Part shown: one piece after another, positions 23,901 to 30,275 of the stretch | Layout: each line of letters begins with the position of its first letter | Numbering within the stretch: the first letter of the stretch is position 1 | Source: an uncultured Myxococcales bacterium | Lineage (GTDB): Bacteria > Myxococcota_A > UBA9042 | Assembly (NCBI GenBank): GCA_903955385.1 | Contig: CAJBNH010000140.1 | Coordinates: 1-45,784, forward strand | DNA: 45,784 nucleotides | Reading direction: 5' to 3' | Notes under the pieces: model-generated | Told to the model about the DNA's origin: nothing | The model's input: the letters and a program-made list of their open reading frames with translations, nothing else | Databases searched by the model: none | Made by a program: the position numbers and the translations under genes

Positions 23901-24059
23901 GCCTGCCTGAAGCCGGCCGCCTGGGGCAACAACGGCATGCCGCTCGAGCGGGGCATGTGGATGCACCCGAGCGACAAGGAGTATCTGTTCGTCGTCAACT
24001 ACACGATGATCCAGCGTGTGCACCTGACCAGCGGAACCAGCGAGATCTTCTCGTATTGA
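20931..24059 (+). CDS. Large lipoprotein with DUF7282-like repeats and a propeller-like C-terminus
   Basis: 1042 residues. The signal peptide ends in WAAGC, a good lipobox with Cys37. Residues about 42-125 are an Ala/Asp linker built from units like AADAAADAAADTAADTAPD. From about 128 to 605 there are four or five repeats of roughly 110-130 residues. Each opens like VLVVEDQVV, VLTLTSQSL, VLEIEDQTL or LSYIVAKPY, has a central W/Y-aliphatic strand (GGWLALYADDAGKPGTLVGK), and closes LHAVLY/LHVLLH. This pattern matches the archaeal and bacterial DUF7282 domain as I recall it. The last 430 residues (FEVQKGPDGKYYVASYAYVR, DVIRMDPATGDRTFVWRSN) resemble an SMP-30/NHL-like propeller. The ATG follows AAGGA. 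It is probably anchored at the outer membrane; the function is unknown. Confidence 0.83.
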   Translation: MPKPLPATTAAARSRTLAPMLAPMLALVLTLSWAAGCGGGEASTDPTAPPDTAQGVDDAQDAATADMGGDGAADAAADAAADTAADTAPDATEDAASDVAEDVAVDASPDATGDTDAGTDAAADAEAAPLGVLVVEDQVVAAPYQTVVIKVATLPPGFSSPGKVRILNDNAGLPGTLAGEAAVPQSKVNEDLAVVLKAPVVAEQRFHVELLTPDGKPVPGADGAPLVATFKATGDTVEPVLTLTSQSLPANDLQTLSVSFVRVPNRFTVGIWLAVYADADGKIGALLGKQKFLAGDHKDGTVPLTSNLTKGQVLHAVLREGAPGTGSWALNSPVLKDFAGQVVESEFTVDSEAFHPVLEIEDQTLADPKKVKVKRVVVPKEHFGGWLALYADDAGKPGTLVGKLYYTTGTKLDQTVSLTVPQQGEQTLHAVLYAGQKWDDAGNNIVMKAPGGGEMRLQFKVGAQSLSYIVAKPYTTDNPRHVMVTRAYSYDKPAWVILARDDNGKPGMELARKKILPKFAGNVHLWSLTGDFLQSGTVAEYLQGKPGTFRRYVKGDEKLHVLLHEDFPSDNAFTYSPGGSEDVPVLDANGKAVTALLDVTVKASVQNLQKESPRYYLPCPLSQHISNATKLPVDCRCHVDIVGLDFPECKADIADFLGMQYGDGPRARTHNFGGFHSGFAEPTELIALMTWKDHQTVWPENSVTIDVGAVMGIDVQNRNRRVIGGRYRDSGGVIQTIGTGPVLSYPFEVQKGPDGKYYVASYAYVRIGASLVPTVDVIRMDPATGDRTFVWRSNHLGINLDKQANPYGHCGNGRTEKYGYESVQIGRKAFGIDDQGNFYFSYAHNGNTPTSDGIGILKVGADGKTCDFVTRTKVGAENVLYKGQTIGKGYEPQAGPYKGMLVKGGKLYTSTELNDELVEVDIATGDRKLLHKEGVNDNNTGSTGTHVLWDPYRSLIWQAGLSGATLMYDPAKGTTEPLWCAQNDRNYMDIACLKPAAWGNNGMPLERGMWMHPSDKEYLFVVNYTMIQRVHLTSGTSEIFSY

Positions 24060-24744
24060 TGGTGGTTAGGGTTAGGCGGGGCAGGTAGTGCCAGATGCCA
24101 GTTCGCGTACCCCCGCGACCAAGCATCGGTGGTGGCTGACGGCCCGGGCGGGCGCGCTGATGCAACTGCCTCGATGTCCAGCAGTTCGATACTACGGGTG
24201 TTTTGCTCCCAATGCTCGGGATCGGCCGCAAGTGGTCAGGGCGGGTGCTCAGGCGCCCTGTCGCCGCAACAAGCCGCGGGACCTGGACCTGGCGGAGCTG
24301 ACGGAACTGGCGCGGAGCGTCCCCGAAGGCGCGCAGGAGCGCATCGAGCGGTACGTGGTTCAAGAGGTCGAACGTCGTACTTCTACAGTGTTGTTGCTGC
24401 CGCGCCGCCCTGATTCCGCCTCCATGGTTTCGGCGGCGGGCAGCTTGCCGGGCACAGGCGTTACGCGCGGCGTTCGCCATCGACATCGAGAAGCGCACCG
24501 TGTGCGGCGGCCGGCGGTTCGAGCGGGCGCCGAGGATGCGGCAGGTGGACGTCGTGGCGATCCGGGGTCCGCCTACGGAGTTGTACCCGGCTGAGCCGAC
24601 CCCTGAGGATGAGGGGGACGGCTGGGACCGGGTCGACGGGGACTGGGCTGCATAGGCCAGGGCAGGTCCGGGGCGTCGGGGGCGCTGGTGCGGGACTTGA
24701 CGGTTGGGGGGCTTGCGCCTTCTGCCCGTCGAACCTCGCCAGAC
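24060..24744. other. Gene-poor gap with coding relics
   Basis: About 685 bp between two lipoprotein genes. It contains a plus-strand coding-like fragment (about 24262-24390) reading RDLDLAELTELARSVPEGAQ then ERIERYVVQEVERR, followed by copy 2 of the degenerate repeat. No intact gene is convincing. I do not recognise the fragment's family. Confidence 0.5.
24392..24655 (+). repeat. Degenerate repeated segment, copy 2 (coding relic)
   Basis: It matches copy 1 over GTTGTTGCTGCCGCG...CTCCATGG and over the block translating as GGRRFERAPRMRQVDVVA (24507-24560). Here the preceding sequence AFAIDIEKRTVC is in the same frame as the block, which shows that copy 1 carries a frameshift. The frame ends with an acidic tail (PTPEDEGDGWDRVDGDWAA) and a TAG at about 24653-24655. 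No good start is visible. Confidence 0.5.
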
Positions 24745-25521
24745 TCATTCCGTAACGAGGCACTCGGGATTCGGAGTGCCCGGCGATCCGTAGTCGCCGT
24801 TCGCCATCGCCTCAACCGCCGGACACCAGGCAGAGCCCGGGTCGTTTCCCGCGCGGGAGAATTTCGCCGGGTCCAGGCTGACCGCCTTGCCGTCGTAGTT
24901 GCTCAATGGGCCCCAAGCGGGATCGCCCTCCTTCCAGGCGACCTTGTCCACCCAGTGGCTCCCGAACCGAAGACCCAGGCTGCCCCCCGTATCGCCAAGC
25001 TCGTGGTCCCCGTACACCCAGGAACTCGCGGGGAGGCTGCCGATCCCATCCGCCTCGCGGGCGAAAACCACCGTGCCGAGCGCCGGAACAACGAAAGCGT
25101 CGCATCCCGGAACGAGGTACGCCTCCTCGGCCGCACTGGGCCCTTGGGTGACGAACGACATGCCACCCAGAGGAATGGCCACGTTGGACCGGTTGGCCAC
25201 CTCGAACCACTCGGCCGTCGGCGACGAGAGTGGGTGGAACATGAACTCGGTGATGAGGAGCGTCCCCTCCGGCATGGCTGTGCCGTTGAGCAGGCAGCCG
25301 GTCACCGGGTCAAGCTCGGGCGTGAAGTCGACCGTCGTGGCAGCATCGGCGCTGGTCTCCAAGCCGTTGTCCAGAGCCGTGTCGATCGCGTCGAACTCTA
25401 TGTCCTGGGGCGCAACAACATCGTGCAGCCCGAGCACATCCGTTGCGGGCATGGCGTCCCTTTCGGAGCAGGCCACGAGCCAAGTTGCACACAGACAGGA
25501 AAGGACGAGTAGAGAACGCAA
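24745..25521 (-). CDS. Lipoprotein with a lamin-tail (LTD) domain
   Basis: 258 residues when started at TTG 25521 (RSLLVLSCLCATWLVAC, with LVAC lipobox Cys18; GGGGGTGG lies just upstream). A longer start at ATG 25620 would put about 33 residues ahead of the signal and is less likely. After an Asp/Ala-rich stretch, residues about 85-258 form a lamin-tail domain: GTLLITEFMFHP, AEWFEVANRSNVAIPLGG, FVVPALGTVVFARE and a late SLDPAKFSRAGNDPGSAWC. By family knowledge LTD domains in secreted bacterial proteins are beta-sandwich modules that may bind ligands or nucleic acid. It is divergently arranged with the protease lipoprotein gene. Confidence 0.82.
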   Translation of the reverse strand: MRSLLVLSCLCATWLVACSERDAMPATDVLGLHDVVAPQDIEFDAIDTALDNGLETSADAATTVDFTPELDPVTGCLLNGTAMPEGTLLITEFMFHPLSSPTAEWFEVANRSNVAIPLGGMSFVTQGPSAAEEAYLVPGCDAFVVPALGTVVFAREADGIGSLPASSWVYGDHELGDTGGSLGLRFGSHWVDKVAWKEGDPAWGPLSNYDGKAVSLDPAKFSRAGNDPGSAWCPAVEAMANGDYGSPGTPNPECLVTE

Positions 25522-25607
25522 GCGACCACCCCCGCCATCAAGCCCGACCCCAACCAGCGGCACGACGCCCCGGACCCTCGGAAACGGCGGCACCAAGCCC
25601 GCCCACG

Positions 25608-25636
25608 CCTCTACGCCCATGCCGATCGGCCGTCAA
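25608..25636 (-). promoter_or_regulatory. Putative promoter of the LTD lipoprotein gene
   Basis: Minus strand TTGACG (25631-25636), 17-bp spacer, TAGAGG (25608-25613). The spacer contains the perfect palindrome GCCGATCGGC (25621-25630), a possible regulator site. Confidence 0.42.
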
Positions 25637-25708
25637 GCTGTTGTGATTTCGCGCATGTAGCCAAGGGGCGGCAGACCGCACAGGGAATCGACACCCCTCG
25701 TGGTAGTG

Positions 25709-25730
25709 GCGGGAATCGCCGGATTCCCGC
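25709..25730. repeat. Inverted repeat between divergent promoters
   Basis: GCGGGAATC-GCCG-GATTCCCGC: 9-bp perfect arms around a 4-bp centre, midway between the two divergent promoters. It could be a shared operator or a hairpin. There is no T-run, so a terminator is unlikely. Confidence 0.6.
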
Positions 25731-25790
25731 AGAAACGCGAAGCCATCGACACCCGCTCCCAGCTCGTGCAGAGACCGCCGTGCGGGCGGC

Positions 25791-25820
25791 TTGACGCTGA
25801 ACGTACGCAGGGCCTACGTT
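25791..25820 (+). promoter_or_regulatory. Putative promoter of the HExxH lipoprotein gene
   Basis: TTGACG (25791-25796), 18-bp spacer, TACGTT (25815-25820). Transcription would start near 25827, about 32 bp before the ATG. Confidence 0.5.
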
Positions 25821-25858
25821 CTCGGCCATCTGGCGGTCGCCCGGTCGGAAGGTTTCAG

Positions 25859-27781
25859 ATGACAAGCGGAATTCGACGGATGCGAGGGTCCCTGGCGCTG
25901 ATGGCGACTGCTGCCTGGCTGGTGGGCTGCGGTCCAACGGACCGGGAGCCGATCGAAGACACGCAAGTCTTGGATGCTCAAGGCGACCTGGATGCAACCG
26001 AGCCGGGGAGCGACGGGGTCGCGGAGACGGCGGGCGCGGACGCAGACGCGGAGGGCGAACCCGACGCGACCGACGACGCAATGGACGACGCGACGCACGA
26101 CGTCGCAGAGCCGGTCGAGGTGGTCGAAGGCGTGACCCTGACAACCGCCACCGTCACCGACCCGAGCGCGGCCACCTGGGTCGAGGCGGCGGGCCAGGTG
26201 GGCGTGACGTTGCCCCCGGGGGCGGCACCGGTCGGCGCTCAGGTCGTGGTCGAGGGTGACGGGTTTGCGGCACAAGACTCCCGCCCGTGGCAACCGCTGG
26301 TGGCCTACGACGTGAAGATCCTGGTCGATGGCAAGCCGGTGCAGCCAAGTGTCCCGCTGGAGGTGCGGTTCCGCATTTTCGACCAACAACTGCGCAAGGA
26401 GCTGGCGGCGGAGGACCAACTGTTCGTGGCTCGCCAGGACTCTGCCCTGCCCGGCTGGACGCAACTGCCGACCCGCATCGAGACCGATGGCCAGGGCGTG
26501 CGCTGGCTGGTGGCGAAGACGGCCAACCTTTCGTCGTTCGGCAGCTTCCTGCTCCAATGGCCCTACACCAAGCTCGCCGTCCCCGGCTGGAAGTTCTACT
26601 TCCGCAGCGACCAGGACGCGTCGGCCTTCGGCAAGTTCGGCATCATGGAAGTGGTCGTCGCCTATCGCGACATCGTCGACGCGGCGGCCAAGGCGTACGC
26701 AGCAGTCGGCTTCAAGGACCCCAGGGAGGGCACGGACGGCTTCGGCTACATCTGCGTCTATGTGGTCGCTGACCAGGACGGGGGTGCGCTGTACAGCTCT
26801 CTGACCGGCTCGCTGACGCTGAACTCGGTCGTGGGCAACGACAACGAGGCGCGCCACGAGGCCCAGCACGAGGTCTTCCACATGTTCCAGAACGGCGAGC
26901 AGAACGTCCTGAAGATGTGGGACCGCCTGTGGTTCACCGAGGCCGCCGCCGACTACGCCGCCGCGCGCGTCGCCCAGCCGACGAACCAACTCTACAAGAC
27001 CTTCGACACCGACTTCTTCAAGGTCCCGGTCACCCACACCGACGGCAAGCACGAGTACGCGACGGCGGTGTTCGTCGAGTGGGCGGTGCAGAAACTCAAG
27101 CCCCTGGGCACCGCGTTCTTCCCGCTGCACAAGGCGGCGATGGCGGCTGGATCGGCCGAGCAGGGATTCGCCGACTACATCCAGGCCTTTGCCGCCTGCA
27201 ACATGCCGGGCTGCAACTCGTTTCAGGACTACCTGCTGAGCTTCGCCATTTGGGCACTGATGAGTCCGGGCTCGCCGCAAGCCGGCCTGAAAGTCGATGC
27301 CTGGGCCGACACCAAGGTCTCGTTCGGTGCAGGCGACAAGGAACTGCCCGTTGGGCTGGGGGCCAAACCGTGGGACGTGACCATCGCAGGCATCCAGATC
27401 GATTGGTTCGACAACGCCGGTACCCGGGATATTTCGCTGTGGTATCCGGACTCTGCGCCTGCGGGCTGCCGGATGCGCGCGTGGGGCGTTCCCGGCGGCG
27501 ACCTCGCCCAGGCCAAGGAGTTGGTCGCCTGGAATCCTGAAGGCGATGGCTTCGCCTTCTACACCTTCGCAGCGACCCAAGGGGACTGGATCCTGTGGAT
27601 GGCGACGACCGGAGACACCTGCGACGCCGGTCTGAAGGTGCTGGCCGTGCCGTTCTGCCGCATCACGCCCGGTTCGGACGGCACTGAGTGCGTCGATCGC
27701 GATGGCAAGCACTTCGGCGGCCCGTACTCGTGTCACCCCACGGGCATCTGGGGTCAGCCGAACGACTGCACCTCTTCCTGA
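25859..27781 (+). CDS. Secreted lipoprotein with a gluzincin-type HExxH metallopeptidase domain
   Basis: 640 residues. The signal ends WLVGC, a clean lipobox near residue 25, followed by an acidic linker to about residue 80 (DADAEGEPDATDDAMDD). A beta-rich domain (about 85-230; VGVTLPPGAAPVGAQVVV, TANLSSFGSFLLQ) comes before the enzyme-like part. There HEVFH (His337, Glu338, His341) is followed 20 residues later by Glu361 in WFTEAAADYAA. This HExxH plus downstream E in a helix is the zinc site of gluzincin peptidases. The C-terminal region is beta-rich with several Cys. ATG 25859 with GGAAGG upstream is preferred over the longer frame. It probably acts at the outer surface; substrate unknown. 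Confidence 0.83.
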   Translation: MTSGIRRMRGSLALMATAAWLVGCGPTDREPIEDTQVLDAQGDLDATEPGSDGVAETAGADADAEGEPDATDDAMDDATHDVAEPVEVVEGVTLTTATVTDPSAATWVEAAGQVGVTLPPGAAPVGAQVVVEGDGFAAQDSRPWQPLVAYDVKILVDGKPVQPSVPLEVRFRIFDQQLRKELAAEDQLFVARQDSALPGWTQLPTRIETDGQGVRWLVAKTANLSSFGSFLLQWPYTKLAVPGWKFYFRSDQDASAFGKFGIMEVVVAYRDIVDAAAKAYAAVGFKDPREGTDGFGYICVYVVADQDGGALYSSLTGSLTLNSVVGNDNEARHEAQHEVFHMFQNGEQNVLKMWDRLWFTEAAADYAAARVAQPTNQLYKTFDTDFFKVPVTHTDGKHEYATAVFVEWAVQKLKPLGTAFFPLHKAAMAAGSAEQGFADYIQAFAACNMPGCNSFQDYLLSFAIWALMSPGSPQAGLKVDAWADTKVSFGAGDKELPVGLGAKPWDVTIAGIQIDWFDNAGTRDISLWYPDSAPAGCRMRAWGVPGGDLAQAKELVAWNPEGDGFAFYTFAATQGDWILWMATTGDTCDAGLKVLAVPFCRITPGSDGTECVDRDGKHFGGPYSCHPTGIWGQPNDCTSS

Positions 27782-27819
27782 CGAAACCACCTACGCCCTG
27801 CAACGCCACGCCCCCCCGC

Positions 27820-28830
27820 TCAGACCGTCCTCGGGTTGCCGGGCACGTACCGGCCATGGCCGTCCCACGCGTGCAAGCGGACCGCGTAGTGTCCGTCGGC
27901 CTTGTCGACCTCGACGAGCGTGGGCGTGCCCGAGCAGAACGAGCCCGTGTTCGCGTAGATGCGGGCAGGGGCACGACGCGGGCCGTCGGCGTCGGTCTCC
28001 ACGCTGTGCGTGTGGCCCATCACCACCACCCGGTAGCCCTGCTGGCGCGCCTCGCGGTCGGCGAACCACTCGAGCGAGTCCAACTCGGCGCGGACCGCGC
28101 GCAGCGCGTACCAGTAGCCGAACTTCTGGACCCACCACGTGAACAGATCCGCGTACTTCTGCTGTACCGCGGCCAGCGTCAGGTCTGACCTGGGGGCCCG
28201 CATGCGCACGATGGTTTGGGGTCCATGCCCCGTGAGCTCCATCAGGCCCTCGATCACCGACTCGGCCAGCCGCTGGGTCGTGAATGCCGTCTCGAGTGCG
28301 TCGTCGATGTAGCAGGCGAGAGAGCCAGGGGCAGTGTAGTCGTCGCGTCCGGCCATCAGTCGCGACACGAAGTAGCCCAGCGGCAGCTTGTCCAGCCCGC
28401 CCTGCATCTTGTGCGGCGCGTTGAACATCGCGAAACGGTGGCCATGCTCGGCATACAGCAGACCGGCGTGGTAGCGTTCGATCACCTGCACGCCGGTCAC
28501 GTCGACCAGATCGAATGCGGTCGTCCCCATGTCGTGGTTGCCGGCGACGAAGAACACGTTCTCGATGGACCGTGCGCAGGCCGTCAGCGCCGCCGTCACC
28601 CGTGGGTGGGCGGCCACGACCTCGGCGACCGTCGGCGGCACTTCGTCGACAGGTGTGACCCACGTGTCGAAGATGTCGCCCAGCAGGACGACATCCTTGG
28701 TGGCCGGGTCCGCCGCAACGTATTCCAGTGCGGCCAGCAGCGGCACCTCATGTTGGCCCGGCTGGAACCAGTCCCACGACCGGCCGACGCCCAAGTGAAT
28801 GTCGCTCAAAAAGAAACGCTTGGTTCTCAT
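27820..28830 (-). CDS. Calcineurin-like metallophosphoesterase
   Basis: 336 residues with the complete metal-binding set of the family: SDIHLG (Asp10, His12), LLGDIFDTW (Asp52), GNHD (Asn98, His99, Asp100) and GHTH (272-275). The SDIHLG/GDIFDxW combination is shared with LpxH-type UDP-diacylglucosamine hydrolases, but this protein is about 100 residues longer, with a helical insert (about 150-250), so I do not name it lpxH. Candidate substrates are phosphodiesters or phosphomonoesters in the cytoplasm. The start is ATG 28830 after GGGGGGAT; the longer frame upstream lacks the family start. Its gene converges with the protease lipoprotein gene (38 bp between stops). Confidence 0.9.
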   Translation of the reverse strand: MRTKRFFLSDIHLGVGRSWDWFQPGQHEVPLLAALEYVAADPATKDVVLLGDIFDTWVTPVDEVPPTVAEVVAAHPRVTAALTACARSIENVFFVAGNHDMGTTAFDLVDVTGVQVIERYHAGLLYAEHGHRFAMFNAPHKMQGGLDKLPLGYFVSRLMAGRDDYTAPGSLACYIDDALETAFTTQRLAESVIEGLMELTGHGPQTIVRMRAPRSDLTLAAVQQKYADLFTWWVQKFGYWYALRAVRAELDSLEWFADREARQQGYRVVVMGHTHSVETDADGPRRAPARIYANTGSFCSGTPTLVEVDKADGHYAVRLHAWDGHGRYVPGNPRTV

Positions 28831-28972
28831 GCATCCCCCCTTGCTTCCGCGGTGGCGTACGCACCGCTCCTGACCGACCTCTCGACCCAGATCAGGCCTG
28901 CCCGCTTTGGCCATCACAGGAGGGACAGGACCCGTTGCTCGTGTCCATCCCTGCTGCCGCAGCCGCGCCCCC

Positions 28973-29839
28973 TCAGAACCCATACCCGAGTCTGATCAAT
29001 TCCACGTCGATCTCGCACGCCGCGCCGTCGCAAGAGTCGGTCCCCCACAGCCAACCCTGCCACCCCGCCCGCACGCCGTAGCGAAATCCGCTCGCTCCCT
29101 CGTACTGCAGCCCGACCTGGAGGCTGGGCCCCGTCGCGTCGAACTCGGTGTCGCGCCACTCGACCTGGCTGTTGCCGAAGTCGTCCTCGACCATGCCCAG
29201 GTGCTCGGACATGGATCGGGTGCGGTTCGCCAGACCAATCGCGCCGAGCAGCCGCCACTCAGGCGTCAGGGGATGCTCGACGACCACGCGACCGCCAAAC
29301 GCCCGACCGTAGCGTCCGGCACCAGTGCTGACCTCAACCGCCACCCGCTCGGCGACACGAAGGCCGACATCCGCGGTCGTCTGGCCCATCGGCGTCCACA
29401 TGCCGACCAGACCCGCGTCCACATAGACGGTGGACACATCGAAGGCTTCTGGAGCGCGCCGACGCGCCCGGTTCTGCCGTGTGCCCCAGTCGGCGGAGGC
29501 CCCGTAGACAAGGCCAGGCACGGTCAAGGCCCCAGAGCCGACCATCAGGTAGAACGAGTCCCAGTCCTCGCCGCCGTCGGACGGCTCCACGCCAAGGCCA
29601 AACCCGGTCGCTACCGTCAGGAACACGGCACTGGCGAGACCGTCCACCCAGGGTACGACGAGAGCGACGTCGCTCGTGGGCTCGACCGCAACTGGGGTTG
29701 CCGTACCGGGCAGCTCGGCGCCGGGCGTCTGCCACAGGATGGGGTCGCGCACCGGCGCGTCGTGGCCGGGCACGGCGACCCACGAGCACCCGGAGGCGAG
29801 GACCGCGCACGTCACGGCGAGAGGCAGGTCTATCTTCAT
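28973..29839 (-). CDS. Lipoprotein/outer-membrane beta-barrel-like protein
   Basis: 288 residues. MKIDLPLAVTCAVLASGC carries an LASGC lipobox. The chain from about residue 75 has repeating amphipathic strands (VSTVYVDAGLVGMWTP, LRVAERVAVEVSTGAG, SLQVGLQYEGASGFRYG). It ends ELIRLGYGF, a terminal Phe like the beta-signal of outer-membrane barrels. Having both a lipobox and a barrel-like end is unusual. Two Cys near the C-terminus (DSCDGAACE) may form a disulphide. A GTG two codons upstream is the alternative start; AGAGG serves either. I do not recognise a specific family. Confidence 0.65.
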   Translation of the reverse strand: MKIDLPLAVTCAVLASGCSWVAVPGHDAPVRDPILWQTPGAELPGTATPVAVEPTSDVALVVPWVDGLASAVFLTVATGFGLGVEPSDGGEDWDSFYLMVGSGALTVPGLVYGASADWGTRQNRARRRAPEAFDVSTVYVDAGLVGMWTPMGQTTADVGLRVAERVAVEVSTGAGRYGRAFGGRVVVEHPLTPEWRLLGAIGLANRTRSMSEHLGMVEDDFGNSQVEWRDTEFDATGPSLQVGLQYEGASGFRYGVRAGWQGWLWGTDSCDGAACEIDVELIRLGYGF

Positions 29840-30033
29840 CCACAACCTCTCGCACCGGCAGGGGAACTGCCACTGCGAGCGAAGGTTGAACTAGGCATCG
29901 AACAGCGTCGCCCCCCCTGGACGCCGCTGCCCAGCCTCTACGCCCGCGCACGGGCCCCGTCAACTTCTGAGAACCCCACGCAAGACCGCAGATCCGGCCT
30001 TCGATCACAGGGGATAACTGTAAATACCCGACC

Positions 30034-30092
30034 CCTCGGTCCCCCTCGGTGTCTCGGTGTCGCGGTGTCCGCGTGGTCGGTGTGTCCCCTTG
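30034..30092. repeat. Degenerate tandem repeat of about 8-9 bp (CTCGGTGTC-like)
   Basis: Successive units read CTCGGTCCC, CTCGGTGTC, TCGGTGTCG, CGGTGTCCG and TCGGTGTGT. On the minus strand this is an ACACCGAG-type series, a kind of noncoding low-complexity repeat I have seen between genes in other GC-rich genomes. Confidence 0.55.
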
Positions 30093-30168
30093 CCCAGTCG
30101 CGCGCGGAAGGTACGCGGAACGCAGGGAAAATCGCAATCGCGGCGGGACCCGGGCAGGGTCGGAGAGG

Positions 30169-30198
30169 TTGACCGGGGGGCGGCCGGCGGCACAGAAT
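30169..30198 (+). promoter_or_regulatory. Putative promoter of the hybrid histidine kinase gene
   Basis: TTGACC (30169-30174), 18-bp GC-rich spacer, CAGAAT (30193-30198), with about 70 bp to the ATG. Confidence 0.35.
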
Positions 30199-30275
30199 CA
30201 GCGGTCGCCGCGAGCCGCTCGTCGGCATCCGCGCGTCATGCGTGCCTGCTATGGCCATCCGGGAGGGGGGGAACC

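Larger units (their letters stand above)
25522..25858. other. Divergent intergenic region of two lipoprotein genes
   Basis: 337 bp between the LTD lipoprotein (minus) and the HExxH protease lipoprotein (plus). It holds a predicted promoter for each and a perfect 9-bp-arm inverted repeat between them, listed separately. No gene is seen. Confidence 0.6.
29840..30275. other. Intergenic region with short repeats and kinase promoter
   Basis: 436 bp between the minus-strand lipoprotein and the plus-strand histidine kinase gene. It contains a GGTGTC-rich degenerate tandem repeat (30034-30092) and a predicted promoter (30169-30198), both listed separately. No gene is seen. Confidence 0.5.

Noticed and set aside
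24060-24085. TTAGGGTTAGG telomere-like string
   Set aside because: Only two partial units; chance in a linker between genes, no array.
22241-24088. 615-codon plus-strand frame inside the DUF7282-like gene
   Set aside because: Shifted frame of a well-supported gene; Arg/Gln/His-rich without domains.
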